64,000 nt of DNA from Variovorax flavidus (GTDB taxonomy: Bacteria > Pseudomonadota > Gammaproteobacteria > Burkholderiales > Burkholderiaceae_C). Shown piece by piece: positions 10,092 to 19,008 of the stretch (position 1 is its first letter; every line of letters starts with the position of its first letter). The position numbers and the translations under genes were made by a program. The notes under the pieces are model-generated. The model worked only from the letters and a program-made list of their open reading frames with translations, was not told where the DNA came from and did no database searches. The stretch is taken from positions 1 to 64,000 of the forward strand of contig NZ_JASZYE010000007.1 in assembly GCF_030317145.1 (NCBI RefSeq), read 5' to 3'.

Positions 10092-11567
10092 TCACGCCCG
10101 CTGCACGTCCGGCAGCTTGTAGCTGCCGTCGAGCAGCGGCTGCATCGGCACGTAGGTGCGCACGATGAGCGCGAATTGACCTTCGGGTGCCGGCAGCCAA
10201 TTCGCCTGTGCCGCCTTGTCCGCGGGCGGCTCGTGCGACAGGTGCAACGTGAGTGAGCCGTCTGCGTTGAACTTCAGTTCGTCGGCGTCGAGGTTCACGG
10301 TGCCGATGTTGTGACGGCCGTTCGGGCTCGTGGGCAGCATGTAGTAATCCTGGTCGTACATCGAGAGCGACCAGAAACCGCCCTTGTCGCGGTCGACGGG
10401 TGGCAACGCACCTTTCGGGAAACTCATCGTGTAGCCGTATCGGCCGTACAGCAGCGCACCCTTGGCGTCGGTGCCGCGTATCCAGTAGATCGCCTCGTGA
10501 TAGTCGTTGACGAATATGTAGATCACCGCCGCCTGCGCGCGGCCGAACCAGTCGGTGCCCCATGCGCCGCCGTTCTCCTGTCGCTGCCAGCCGTTGCCGC
10601 CGGCATCGACGCCGACCTGGTGGTACTTGGCGCCGTCGTGGAGTTCGGCATCCGCTTCGAGCGCCACCCGGTCGAGCAGCGCCTTCCAGGCCGGACCGGC
10701 CTCGCGCAACGCGAACAGCGTGCGCGCCTGGTCAGCCATCGGTGCGTCGTCAGGACCGACGGTCGGGTTCGCGTCGAGTGCCTTCTTCAGGTCGTCCCAG
10801 AAGGTCTTGACGTTCACCGGTCGACCGCGCAGCAAATCGGGGTCGGCGTTCACCATCTCGGCCGTCAGCCCCGGCGGGAAGACCTTGTTGCGTGCGCTGG
10901 CCTCGCAGTCGAAAGTGAGGCGCCCCGGCTTGTCCTCGCCCAGCGGCACGATGCCGATCTGGTTGAGCACTGCGCGCGCGCTGGCCTTGGCTTCGGGCGA
11001 ATGCGCGGCGAAGCTCCGGCCGAACACGCCGCCCACGTTGGTCGGCGAGCGCAGCACGTCGATGAAGCCGGCCGGTTTCTCGCCCTTCCAGCCCGGCCCC
11101 ACCAGCAGCAGCTTGCCGCCCGGTGTCCCCGATGCCGAGCCCAGTTGATGCGTCACGGTGGTGAAGAGATCGACGATCTGGATCGTCCAGTAGTGCCCCT
11201 TCGGCACGTCGGTCGGAGTCTGGATCACCACGCTGTCGTGGGTCAGGTCGACCAAGCCCACGCCGTAGATTGTGTCGTTGTTCGGCGTGACGACCTTGCG
11301 CTGCTGCGCCGGCATGTAGTCCGCGAGGTAGCCCATGCGATTCTTCGGCGCACCCGGGAACAGTCCCATCGTGGCACCGGGTTCCTTCATCAGCTGCCAC
11401 GCGCTCGTGCGGCCGAAGGTATCGACCGCCGGATAGCCCCAGTAGTAGACGATGCGGGCGAGCGATTCGACGTACTTTGCATTGGCCAATTGCGCGGGGA
11501 CGCCGCCCGCATTCGCGAGATCGGGGTGCGCCGGCGTCAGAGCCCTGACGGTGTAAGGCGAGTTCAT
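10092..11567 (-). CDS. DUF1254/DUF1214 domain protein
   Basis: A 491-residue protein of the DUF1254-DUF1214 family, whose function is not established. The N-terminal part (YVESLARIVYYWGYPAVDTFGR, then VVTPNNDTIYGVGLVDLTHDSVV) is the DUF1254 domain. The C-terminal half (GAWGTDWFGRAQAAVIYIFVNDYHEAIYW and later FWSLSMYDQDYYMLP) is DUF1214. I choose the ATG of MNSPYTVRAL because GGAG lies seven bases upstream; a further upstream ATG would add 16 residues. No convincing signal peptide is present with this start, although many relatives are exported. Neighbours give no hint of a pathway. Confidence 0.75.
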   Translation of the reverse strand: MNSPYTVRALTPAHPDLANAGGVPAQLANAKYVESLARIVYYWGYPAVDTFGRTSAWQLMKEPGATMGLFPGAPKNRMGYLADYMPAQQRKVVTPNNDTIYGVGLVDLTHDSVVIQTPTDVPKGHYWTIQIVDLFTTVTHQLGSASGTPGGKLLLVGPGWKGEKPAGFIDVLRSPTNVGGVFGRSFAAHSPEAKASARAVLNQIGIVPLGEDKPGRLTFDCEASARNKVFPPGLTAEMVNADPDLLRGRPVNVKTFWDDLKKALDANPTVGPDDAPMADQARTLFALREAGPAWKALLDRVALEADAELHDGAKYHQVGVDAGGNGWQRQENGGAWGTDWFGRAQAAVIYIFVNDYHEAIYWIRGTDAKGALLYGRYGYTMSFPKGALPPVDRDKGGFWSLSMYDQDYYMLPTSPNGRHNIGTVNLDADELKFNADGSLTLHLSHEPPADKAAQANWLPAPEGQFALIVRTYVPMQPLLDGSYKLPDVQRA

Positions 11568-11838
11568 GATCGACTCCATGAAGGTTTTCGCGATGGATTG
11601 AAGGGCACAGCCCATGTCCCACGCCGTGGGCTCCAGGCAAGCGCGATGCTAGGAGTCGGCCCTTTATTCCGCAACGGCCCTTTGGTGCAAGGCGAAAGAG
11701 GTCTCCCCGACATGTACCTCAGCGCAACCAAATGCGAAGCCTTGTAAGCGATAGCCGCACGTCATCACTTGGCTGCGACCTACGGTCATCGAGCCAGGAG
11801 CGATCTCCAATGCAGTCCGCTGCTCAAGGAGAACCGCG

Positions 11839-12498
11839 TTGAACTCACGACATTTCCACGCGTTTGCGACGCATGAAGGCGACATGCCGGGCGCGCTGCC
11901 TTTGGCTGAAAAGCGCGACATCGAAAGGCGTGCTTCCGCTTACAACCCGGCCGCCTCGGACCACTCCGGCGGATCAATGATGGAAGGCATGGGCTGGCTA
12001 GGCGTATGGCTCATCTTCGGGATGCTGGCCGCGCAAGAAATCAGCGGACTCGCAACACAGCCCGGGAGCGAGCCTGCGTTGGCGTTGGTCTATGGGGTGG
12101 TCGCCTTGTTCGGACTCGGGATGATGCTCCGACGCTCAGTGCGGAGGAGGCACCCCGCGCACCTCTATCCACCACTCGTGCTGAGCTTGGCGGGCCTGGG
12201 GATTTTTGCCTTGCTCATCTACGAGAGGAAGGTTCCGCCGGACTGGATGAACACGATCGTCACTGCCGCCGGCTTTCTCGCTTTCTCTGCCTGTACCGCG
12301 TCGATTGGTGCCGTCCTCGCATGGCGCCGGAGAGAAGCGGATCGTGAACGACGCGACCGTGAGACTGAAGCCTGGGAACGGCGGAGGCTGCTCGAGCGAA
12401 CTTCATCGGGTCCGACCCAGCAGTTCATTGCCGAGCTTGAAAATCCCCCGATCGAGAACGACGACGACTTGCTGCCTCCGCGACCGCCGAGACGCTAG
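11839..12498 (+). CDS. Small multi-pass membrane protein, function unknown
   Basis: A 219-residue protein I do not recognise. After a hydrophilic N-terminal stretch of about 50 residues there are four hydrophobic segments (MGWLGVWLIFGMLAA, ALALVYGVVALFGLGMML, LYPPLVLSLAGLGIFALLIY, IVTAAGFLAFSACTASIGAVLAW). A highly charged Arg/Glu-rich helix then leads to an acidic and proline-rich tail (ENDDDLLPPRPPRR). The start is a TTG with a good AAGGAG site seven bases upstream. An internal MMEGMGWLG start just before the first membrane segment is possible. Nearby genes are unrelated. Confidence 0.6.
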   Translation: MNSRHFHAFATHEGDMPGALPLAEKRDIERRASAYNPAASDHSGGSMMEGMGWLGVWLIFGMLAAQEISGLATQPGSEPALALVYGVVALFGLGMMLRRSVRRRHPAHLYPPLVLSLAGLGIFALLIYERKVPPDWMNTIVTAAGFLAFSACTASIGAVLAWRRREADRERRDRETEAWERRRLLERTSSGPTQQFIAELENPPIENDDDLLPPRPPRR

Positions 12499-12530
12499 AG
12501 GGCACGTCGCCTCAATGCGCCGGGGAACAT

Positions 12531-13589
12531 TCAGTGCCGGTGGCCGCTTGTGAGCGCGCGGCGATAGTGTTCGCCGAGGACGTCGCGCCCCCAGTCACCC
12601 TCGAAGTCGCGCCACACGTTGTGGATGTGGTTGCCGCCCGAGTTGTCCCATTCGATCAGGAAGCGCGCGCCCTGGATGCGCCAGTAGTGCGGCTGGCCGC
12701 GCTCGGTAGCGCCGGCCCATCCGAAGCGGATGCCGTCCATGCCGCCTGCACGCACGCTTTCCAGTCGCTGCTGCGCCAGGGACGATTCGGCCACCGAAGC
12801 GAGCGACTCGATGATGCGCAGCAACAAGGCCTGCTGCGCCGCGTCCATGGCACTGAAGGCCACACCCACAGGTGCCAATGGGTTCAGTTGGGCGGCATTG
12901 CGCGTGACGATGTCACCGAAGGGCCGGGCACTGAAGATGGCCTGCTGGCGCTGCGCGGGCGAGAGCGCGGCCAGCAGCGCGAAGGCGCGGTCTTCCTGCT
13001 CGCCCAGCGCGCGCTCGCCCTTGCGCGGGCCCTTGTTGGCGATGTCGCGCGGCACCTGCGCGGGATTGGCCCCCAGGAATTGCGGCAGCGTGGCCGCGAC
13101 CTGTCCATCGGCCAGCGTGAAGTGCAGCGACAGATGGTGCCCTTCCATGCGCCAGCCCCAGGGCGCCGTGGAGTCCGGCGTGCCGAACAACGCGAAGGCG
13201 TAGTTCTCCGGATCGCGCGAAAGGCCGAAGGCCTCGATCTCGCGCAGTGCAATCTCCAGCGCAATGATGGCCTGCACCTGGACCAGCCCCGGCTCCGACA
13301 GGGCCGCTGCCAGCAGCTGCTGGGCTGCCTGGCGCTGCGCGCCGTTCATGGTCTTGAACGCAATGCCGGGCCGGCTGCGCGGCGTGTAGTTCCAGTCGCC
13401 ACGCGCCTCCAGCGTGAACGGTCTCAGCAGCTCTGGCCGCTGCCCTGCCGGCGTCGCATCCAGCAGCGTCCGCGCGGCGGCCGTCATCGCCTGCGCAGCG
13501 CGGCTGGTGTCGGTCGCGGCGGCGGCAAGAGGCGCCACGGCGACCAGGGTCCAACAGGTCATCCAGGCGGAGAGAGTGCGCAGCAGCAT
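12531..13589 (-). CDS. Secreted DUF3500 domain protein
   Basis: A 352-residue protein of the DUF3500 family with a clear signal peptide (MLLRTLSAWMTCWTLVAVAPLAAAA, cleavage near residue 25), so probably periplasmic or secreted. Recognisable family text includes KTMNGAQRQAAQQLLAAALS, the WGWRMEGHHLSLHFT histidine segment, and a C-terminal HYWRIQGARFLIEWDNSGGNHIHNVWRDFEGDWG. The repeated His/Asn/Asp residues suggest a metal or substrate site, but no activity is known for the family. The start is set by the signal peptide and a GGAG site upstream; the frame extends 23 codons further but these look non-coding. Confidence 0.78.
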   Translation of the reverse strand: MLLRTLSAWMTCWTLVAVAPLAAAATDTSRAAQAMTAAARTLLDATPAGQRPELLRPFTLEARGDWNYTPRSRPGIAFKTMNGAQRQAAQQLLAAALSEPGLVQVQAIIALEIALREIEAFGLSRDPENYAFALFGTPDSTAPWGWRMEGHHLSLHFTLADGQVAATLPQFLGANPAQVPRDIANKGPRKGERALGEQEDRAFALLAALSPAQRQQAIFSARPFGDIVTRNAAQLNPLAPVGVAFSAMDAAQQALLLRIIESLASVAESSLAQQRLESVRAGGMDGIRFGWAGATERGQPHYWRIQGARFLIEWDNSGGNHIHNVWRDFEGDWGRDVLGEHYRRALTSGHRH

Positions 13590-13663
13590 GGCGGGTCTCC
13601 TACATGAACAGTCATGGCGCGAGCCGTCGGTCGTCCAGGCACCGGCGCACGACGCCATCCAGG

Positions 13664-15106
13664 CTACGGCGTCGCCACCTCCACCGCACCGCTGCGGGCG
13701 GCCGCCGCGAACGTTTCGTAGTCGCGCAGCGTCTGCTCCGCATACGCGGCGGCAAAGCGCACCAGCGCATCGTCGAAGCCGTCCGACTTGCCGAGATAGC
13801 CGGCGATCATCGCCGCGTCACCCGACTTGGCATGCGCCAGTGCGAGCGCCCATCCGCAGAGCCCGCAGTATTCCGCGAACGCAGCCGGGGTGGTCTCGCC
13901 CATTTCGAGTTCGACGCCGCCCTTCATGTCGCGCAACTGGCGCACGTAGAAGTCCGTGCCGTCGAGCTGACCCCACCCGAGAAAGATGTCGGGCGAGCCC
14001 TGGATGAGCCGCTGGCCCACCACCACGCGCTGCCCCTGGTTCTGCGGCCCCTTGTTCGGGCCGGGCCACTGAACGTACGGTGCCAACACCGAGGGCTGCG
14101 CCTCCTTGATCTGCAGGAAGAGCGGGTCGTCCTCGTCCCGCCCCTGCATCAGCACCACCCAGCAGCGGGTGCCGACACTGCCCACGCCCACCACCTTCTG
14201 CGCGACATCGAGCACCGTGTAGCGCGAGAACAGGAAGCGCCGTTCGGGTGCGAGCGAATCGAGGTACGCGGCCAGGAAGTGGCCCAGCGCGTCATCCACG
14301 GGCCGGCCGGCCGAGGTGTGGCTCACGCGCACGATGAACGGGTGCTGCTCGACGATGCGGTGCTGGTCGTCCACCAGATCGGTCATCTTGTCGAGCACCT
14401 GAAGATGGTTTCGCTTGCGCGCCTTGTCCAGCAAGGCTGAGGCGGCGTTGCGCCACCAGGGTGAGATCGCCTCCAGCAGCCGCGCGCTGTCGATGGTGTC
14501 GTACCAGACTTCGAGCAGTCCCATGCCGGCATAGCGACGCATGCGCTGCCGGTAGCTGGCCGCTGCAGAACGCACCGCGGCCTCGCGTGCCTCCCGGTCG
14601 CCACCGAGGTGCTGCGATGCGACATACGCGCTGGCAGCGAGCCGCTTCATGTCCCACTCCCAGGGACCGGGCTGGGTCTCGTCGAAATCGTTGATCGCGA
14701 AGACGAGCTGGCGCTCGGCCGACGCGAACACCCCGAAGTTCGCGACGTGCATGTCACCGCAGGCCTGCACGCGTAGCGCGGTCGTGGGGCTCGGCACCAG
14801 GTCGGCAGCCATCACGGCGGCGGAGCCCCGGAGGAACGCGAACGGCGACTGCAGCATGCGGGCATGGCGGACGGGCACCAGTTGCGGCAGCCGCGTCCGG
14901 GCCTGGGCGAGCAGGATGGCCACGGGGTCGACACCCGGGGGGCGCTCGAAGACGCCATGGCTCGCACGCGGAACACGATCGCGAAGCGTCTTGCCGATCG
15001 CCATGCGTTCGTCGACCGTCGGCTTGCGCGCGGTGAATGCGCTCGACAGCTCCTGGGCCCGCGTTGCGTCTTCGGCGCTCGTCTCGGTCTTCTTCGTACG
15101 TGCCAT
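13664..15106 (-). CDS. DUF2252 domain protein (kinase-like fold)
   Basis: A 480-residue DUF2252 protein. The family has a fold related to aminoglycoside phosphotransferases and protein kinases, but substrates are unknown. Conserved parts are the RHARMLQSPFAFLRGSAAVM segment, the CGDMHVANFGVF catalytic-loop-like motif (with HVANF in place of HxDxxxxN) and the INDFDETQPGPWEWDMKRLAAS stretch that resembles the metal-binding loop. The N terminus is rich in Lys, Thr and Ala. It lies 74 bp upstream (in transcription) of the DUF3500 gene and could be co-transcribed. Cytoplasmic, with no membrane segments seen. Confidence 0.82.
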   Translation of the reverse strand: MARTKKTETSAEDATRAQELSSAFTARKPTVDERMAIGKTLRDRVPRASHGVFERPPGVDPVAILLAQARTRLPQLVPVRHARMLQSPFAFLRGSAAVMAADLVPSPTTALRVQACGDMHVANFGVFASAERQLVFAINDFDETQPGPWEWDMKRLAASAYVASQHLGGDREAREAAVRSAAASYRQRMRRYAGMGLLEVWYDTIDSARLLEAISPWWRNAASALLDKARKRNHLQVLDKMTDLVDDQHRIVEQHPFIVRVSHTSAGRPVDDALGHFLAAYLDSLAPERRFLFSRYTVLDVAQKVVGVGSVGTRCWVVLMQGRDEDDPLFLQIKEAQPSVLAPYVQWPGPNKGPQNQGQRVVVGQRLIQGSPDIFLGWGQLDGTDFYVRQLRDMKGGVELEMGETTPAAFAEYCGLCGWALALAHAKSGDAAMIAGYLGKSDGFDDALVRFAAAYAEQTLRDYETFAAAARSGAVEVATP

Positions 15107-15449
15107 GAATGCTCCGGTGTGTCAGACGGCTTCATTCTGGGTGCCATTCGGCGCGAAGGGAAGGCAGCAAGAACCCGGCGCTTGCATCGCTCGCACCGCT
15201 CACGAATCAGACCAGTCTCATGGACCTTGTCCTGCGCAGAACATAAATTCATCGATCCCTCTTGCGTCCAGCCGTACCCGTCGCTGCCGCTGCTTCAGCA
15301 GGCCGCCGCCCTCCCCTCCCATGAGATCCACCTTCGAGGACGAAGTCGTGCCCCATCGCGTGGTGCACGCGAATCCCGTCCCGTCTCGCAGGCCCGCGCG
15401 GTCTCGTCGGCGGTCCATCTCCATCTCAGTTCTATCCAAGGAAATCCGT
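15107..15449. other. Intergenic region between DUF2252 and lipoprotein genes
   Basis: These 343 bp separate two divergently transcribed genes and should contain both promoters. I see no RNA gene, no strong hairpin and no clear -35/-10 pair. The plus-strand frame of the lipoprotein remains open upstream to an ATG at 15321, but that part encodes an Arg/Ser-rich stretch without family features. I regard it as non-coding. Confidence 0.5.
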
Positions 15450-16403
15450 ATGAAACAAGCGAAGAATCTTTCAGTTGTCGGGAGCGCGATGCTGGTGCTC
15501 GGCCTCTTGCACGGGTGTGGTGGCGGTGGCACCAGCGGCGGCGTGCCGATGCTCCCGCTGCTGGAAGGCCGCTCCTCCAGTTCCGGGCCTTCGTCGGAGC
15601 GCCTCGCCGGCCTGCCGGCAACTCCGACAGACACGGCCAAGGATTCGTCGGCCCCCGTCGAAGGCAGCGAGCCGGCACCCTCGCTGGGCACACCGCAGCC
15701 CGGTTCCACCGCCGCGGTTGGCAATGACAGCGAAGGCGTCTACGAGTCCGACTTCGGATACGCCCACGTCAGCGCCAGCGGCAAGGTCGCGCGACAGTTC
15801 AACGGCGGATTGCTCTGGGGCTCGATCGACATCTCCGGCTTGAACTGGGTGTTCAATCCGGGCACGGAGTACACCTCCATGTCCGCCGATCCGGTGACGG
15901 GCTCGGGGTCGTTCTCGCCCAAGGCTTCGATGGATGGCACCTATTCGAGGGGCGGCAGAAGCCCGTCGGCCATCGGGCCCCTGACCTACAGCGTTGCCAA
16001 TGCCCTGGCCGTCGACCAGGCCAGCGTCGCGGGAACGTGGGCCATTCCCGACATCCTCGGGATCGGCATGTCCATCGTTGTCGACGAGACCGGCGCATTC
16101 ACCGGCAGCACGTCGGGCTTTCAGATCGGCGTGTGCAAGCTCTCCGGCAGCTTGATGCTGGCTCAGCCGGGTTCGGCCAAGAACTCATACGTCACCACGT
16201 TGACTGCAGAGAACGCTGCCACTGGCACGGAGAAGAGATGCCAGCTCTTGTCGGGCATGCCCTACGTCGGCCCGTCCGCGATTGTTTTCATTCCCGCGGG
16301 CAAACACGCGAGCAACGGCTACTTCAGATCCGTCGCGTTGACGATCCGGCAGGACAACACCAAGGCCTTCGTGAGCAACTACCTGCTGAAGCAGAAGCAG
16401 TAG
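15450..16403 (+). CDS. Predicted lipoprotein, function unknown
   Basis: A 317-residue predicted lipoprotein. The signal is MKQAKNLSVVGSAMLVLGLLHG followed by Cys23, a good lipobox. A glycine/serine/proline-rich linker runs to about residue 95 (low-complexity SSSSGPSSERL). The rest is a beta-rich domain with repeated G-x-Y/F patterns and two cysteines (GVCKLSG and EKRCQLL) that may pair. I do not recognise the family. The start has an AAGGA site and is set by the signal peptide. It is likely anchored in the outer membrane facing the periplasm or surface. Confidence 0.7.
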   Translation: MKQAKNLSVVGSAMLVLGLLHGCGGGGTSGGVPMLPLLEGRSSSSGPSSERLAGLPATPTDTAKDSSAPVEGSEPAPSLGTPQPGSTAAVGNDSEGVYESDFGYAHVSASGKVARQFNGGLLWGSIDISGLNWVFNPGTEYTSMSADPVTGSGSFSPKASMDGTYSRGGRSPSAIGPLTYSVANALAVDQASVAGTWAIPDILGIGMSIVVDETGAFTGSTSGFQIGVCKLSGSLMLAQPGSAKNSYVTTLTAENAATGTEKRCQLLSGMPYVGPSAIVFIPAGKHASNGYFRSVALTIRQDNTKAFVSNYLLKQKQ

Positions 16404-16417
16404 CAGTAGCAGGTCCA

Positions 16418-16432
16418 CCCTCGCGTCGAGGG
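16418..16432. terminator. Short hairpin between convergent genes
   Basis: CCCTCG-cgt-CGAGGG lies between the ends of the convergent lipoprotein and thioesterase genes. It is followed on the plus strand by GTCTCCTCTC, which is pyrimidine-rich but not a T-run. It may be a weak bidirectional terminator. Confidence 0.35.
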
Positions 16433-16440
16433 GTCTCCTC

Positions 16441-16884
16441 TCAAGCCGCCAGATCCGGCGCGCCGCGCACGATCGCATCGCGCAGCGCCGCCGGGATCTC
16501 CACCGCCCGATGGCTGTCGAGCGATGTCGTGACCAGCACCTGGTGCATGCGCATGCGCGTTTCGCCCTGGTGGTCGAAGCAATGCAGCCCGAGGGTCAGC
16601 GAGCGCGTGCCCAGGCGCTCGACCGTGAGCCCGAGGACGACGCGGTCGCCCAGCCGGCTGACGGCGCGGAAGTCGGCCTCCAGGCGCACAGTGGGCAGGC
16701 CGATGCGCTGCTCGGCGATGAGCTTGTGGTAACCGATGCCCAGCTCTTCGTTGACCCAGTCTTCCACCAGGCCATTGAACATCACGAAGTACTGCGGGTA
16801 GAAGACGATGCCCGCCGGGTCGCAGTCCGAGAAACGGATGAGCCGCTCGCGGCGGAACTCCGCCGTCTTCTTCGATTCGCTCAC
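16441..16884 (-). CDS. 4-hydroxybenzoyl-CoA thioesterase family protein
   Basis: A 147-residue hot-dog-fold thioesterase. The RFSDCDPAGIVFYPQYFVMFN segment matches the 4-hydroxybenzoyl-CoA thioesterase active-site helix, including the catalytic Asp of the DPAG motif. The start is GTG, overlapping the marR stop as GTGA, so translation is probably coupled. It is the last gene of a three-gene unit SDR-marR-thioesterase. In an indoleacetate pathway a plausible substrate is 2-aminobenzoyl-CoA, giving anthranilate. That is inference from the locus; the family accepts many aroyl- and acyl-CoAs. Confidence 0.85.
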   Translation of the reverse strand: MSESKKTAEFRRERLIRFSDCDPAGIVFYPQYFVMFNGLVEDWVNEELGIGYHKLIAEQRIGLPTVRLEADFRAVSRLGDRVVLGLTVERLGTRSLTLGLHCFDHQGETRMRMHQVLVTTSLDSHRAVEIPAALRDAIVRGAPDLAA

Positions 16885-17420
16885 GCGCCTTCCTCCGCCG
16901 GCGGTTCGCCGCGCATCACATGCACCCGCAGCTGGCCGAGCTGGCTGTGCAGCTGGCGCACGGTCTTCATGTCGAGCCCCGCGAACATCTCCAGGATCCA
17001 TTGCTCGTGCTCCTTGGCCATCGCCTCGAAGCTGCGCCGGCCCTTGGGCGTGAGGCTGACAATCCATGCGCGGCGGTCGTCCGGGCTGGCGGTGCGCGAC
17101 ACCACGCCTTCGCGCTCCAGCTCGTCGGTGAGGCCGGTGACGTTGCCGCCGGTCACCATCAGGTAGCGCGAGAGCACGCGCATCTTGAGCCCGTCGCGGT
17201 AGCGGTAGAGCTGCGCCATGTAGTCGAAGCGCGCCAGCGTGATGCCGAAGCGCTCGCGCAGCCGCTTGCGGATTTCGGCCTCGATCTGCGTGGTGCTGGC
17301 CAGCATGCGCAGCCAGAGCTTGAGCACGGCGTGGTCTTCCTGCCCGGCACGCGCCTCGTGGCCGAGTTCCTCGGCATCGCTCAGCGCGGCGTGCGAGGGG
17401 TCGTTGCCGATGTCCGTCAT
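16881..17420 (-). CDS. MarR-family regulator (first of two in the locus)
   Basis: A 179-residue MarR-type winged-helix repressor. The DNA-recognition region is around residues 75-115 ([32 protein letters not shown]), followed by the family [14 protein letters not shown] wing. It lies between an SDR and a thioesterase gene with 4-bp overlaps on both sides, so it is made from the operon it may control. The operon head carries the TTNAS-NN-STNAA repeat. MarR proteins of auxin-degradation loci are known to sense indoleacetate or related aromatics; the ligand here is inferred. A second MarR sits at 42262-42792. Confidence 0.9.
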   Translation of the reverse strand: MTDIGNDPSHAALSDAEELGHEARAGQEDHAVLKLWLRMLASTTQIEAEIRKRLRERFGITLARFDYMAQLYRYRDGLKMRVLSRYLMVTGGNVTGLTDELEREGVVSRTASPDDRRAWIVSLTPKGRRSFEAMAKEHEQWILEMFAGLDMKTVRQLHSQLGQLRVHVMRGEPPAEEGA

Positions 17421-18190
17421 GTCACTTCTCCACCCGAGACCGAGATCGACTGCCCGGTCACCGACGCAGCGCCTTCGCCGCACAGCCAGCGCACGGCGTC
17501 CGCCACCTCTGCGGGCTGCACGATGCGGCGCTGCGGGTTCACGCCGGCAAACTCCGCCAGCGCATCGGCTTCGCTGCGGCCCGTCTTGCCGACCACGTTG
17601 GCGACGCTGGCACGCAGGATGTCGGTGTCGGTGTAGCCGGGGCACACCGCGTTGACCGTGACGCCCTTGCGCGCCACTTCGAGGGCGAGCGAGCGGGTAA
17701 GGCCGATCACGCCATGCTTCGCCGCCGTGTAGGCCGCGACATAGGCATAGCCCTTCTGGCCGGCGGTGCTCGCGATGTTGACGATGCGACCCCAGCCCGG
17801 TTCCAGCATGTCGGGCAACGCCGCCTGCGCGCACAGGAAGCTGCCCGTGAGATTGACCGCCAGCATGCGCTGCCAGAGTTCCAGCGATGTCTTCAGGAAA
17901 GGCGCGCTCTCGGCCTGCCCCGCGTTGTTGACCAGGATCGCCACCGGGCCCGAGGCCGTGCGCGCGGCGTCGAAGGCAGCACGCACCGAATCCGCATCGC
18001 CCACGTCGGCGACGAGTACGCCGTGGCCGGTGCCCGGCAGCTGGTCCTGCACGCGTTGCAGCGCCGCGCGGTCGCGGCCGAGCAGGCTGACGCGCGCTCC
18101 TTCTGCCGCCAGAGTCCTGGCGATTTCGGCGCCGATGCCGCGCGCGGCGCCTGTGACGACGGCATGCCGCCCATTCAGTGCTTGGCTCAT
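17417..18190 (-). CDS. SDR-family dehydrogenase (3-hydroxyacyl/alcohol type)
   Basis: A 257-residue classical short-chain dehydrogenase. The NAD-binding motif VTGAARGIG is near residue 13, NNAG at mid-protein, and the catalytic Ser and YTAAK lie in [20 protein letters not shown]. All catalytic residues are present. It resembles 3-hydroxybutyrate or 3-hydroxyacyl-CoA-type SDRs. It heads the small unit SDR-marR-thioesterase, with a TTNAS-NN-STNAA repeat 13 bp before the ATG. The ribosome site is poor. The substrate is unknown; oxidation of a hydroxyl intermediate such as dioxindole, or of a CoA ester, is possible. Confidence 0.88.
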   Translation of the reverse strand: MSQALNGRHAVVTGAARGIGAEIARTLAAEGARVSLLGRDRAALQRVQDQLPGTGHGVLVADVGDADSVRAAFDAARTASGPVAILVNNAGQAESAPFLKTSLELWQRMLAVNLTGSFLCAQAALPDMLEPGWGRIVNIASTAGQKGYAYVAAYTAAKHGVIGLTRSLALEVARKGVTVNAVCPGYTDTDILRASVANVVGKTGRSEADALAEFAGVNPQRRIVQPAEVADAVRWLCGEGAASVTGQSISVSGGEVT

Positions 18191-18203
18191 GGATTGAATT
18201 TGG

Positions 18204-18215
18204 TTGACAACTAAA
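18204..18215. promoter_or_regulatory. Candidate MarR operator A (TTGACAACTAAA)
   Basis: Plus-strand TTGACAACTAAA (minus strand TTTAGTTGTCAA) sits 13 bp upstream of the SDR start, inside a larger GGTT...AACC inverted pair spanning 18202-18226. It fits the TTNAS-NN-STNAA pattern found at the three other operon heads of the locus. The surrounding 30 bp are AT-rich, as a promoter would be. Binding is inferred. Confidence 0.6.
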
Positions 18216-18254
18216 TAATTTTAACCGTTTGAATCTGCCGCACCCCGCCAGACT

Positions 18255-19004
18255 TCATCGCATCAGCCGACCACCGTTGAGATCGAGCGTCGCGCCCGTC
18301 GTGAAAGCACCGGCCGCCGACGCGAGGTAGACCACCGCCGCGGCCACCTCCTCCGCCTCGCCGAAGCGGCCGAGCGGAATCCCGGCCTGCACCGTGCGCT
18401 GCCGCGCCTCGTCCATGGCGTCGAGCACCGGGCCTCTGATTGCTGCGGGTGCGATCGCATTGACCGTGACGCCGTGCGGCGCGAGTTCCTGCGCGAACGA
18501 GCGCGTGAGCGCCAGGATGCCCGCCTTCGATGCGGCGTAGTGAACACCCGTCGCCGCACTGGCCTGCTGCCCCGCAATCGACGACAGGTTGACGATCCGT
18601 CCCGCGCCCCGGTCGCGCATGTGCCTTCCGGCGACCCGGCAGCCGAAGAAGGCGCCGCGCAGGTTCACGGCCATGACCTGGTCCCACTCGGCGACCGGAA
18701 TGTCCCAGAGCGAGGTCGACGGCGTCAGCGCGGCGTTGTTCACCATCACGTCGACCGCTCCGAAGCGTTGCACGGCGGATTCGAATCGTTGCGCAAAGGT
18801 GACCTCGTCGCGTACATCCAGCAGCATCGCGATGCATTCGTGCCCTGCGGCGCGAAGTTCGGCAGCAACGGCGTCGGCCGCAGCGACGTCGATATCCGTC
18901 AGCGCCACGCGCGCGCCTGCTCCAGCCAGTCCGCGCGCGATCGCGGCTCCGAGACCTTGCCCCGCGCCGGTCACGAAAGCCGTTCGTCCGGACAGCGAGA
19001 ACAT
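18255..19004 (-). CDS. SDR-family dehydrogenase
   Basis: A 249-residue classical SDR: VTGAGQGLG near the N terminus, NNAA at mid-protein (final Gly of NNAG replaced), and a catalytic LSSIAGQQ...YAASK set. It lies 4 bp after an acyl-CoA ligase and is the last gene of the transport/oxygenase unit that starts at 29769. It may oxidise a hydroxylated ring intermediate such as dioxindole to isatin, or a 3-hydroxyacyl-CoA. Sequence alone does not choose between these. It is distinct from the SDR at 17417 and the one at 29898, so the locus has three intact SDRs. Confidence 0.87.
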   Translation of the reverse strand: MFSLSGRTAFVTGAGQGLGAAIARGLAGAGARVALTDIDVAAADAVAAELRAAGHECIAMLLDVRDEVTFAQRFESAVQRFGAVDVMVNNAALTPSTSLWDIPVAEWDQVMAVNLRGAFFGCRVAGRHMRDRGAGRIVNLSSIAGQQASAATGVHYAASKAGILALTRSFAQELAPHGVTVNAIAPAAIRGPVLDAMDEARQRTVQAGIPLGRFGEAEEVAAAVVYLASAAGAFTTGATLDLNGGRLMR

Positions 19005-19008
19005 GGCG

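Noticed and set aside
11664-11921. Small minus-strand open frame (85 codons) upstream of the DUF1254 gene
   Set aside because: It overlaps the start of the membrane-protein gene and has no ribosome site or family features.
16395-16412. Short CAG/TAG repeat at the end of the lipoprotein gene
   Set aside because: Only about three units (gcagtagcagtagcag), partly the KQKQ codons and stop; too short to call a repeat feature.
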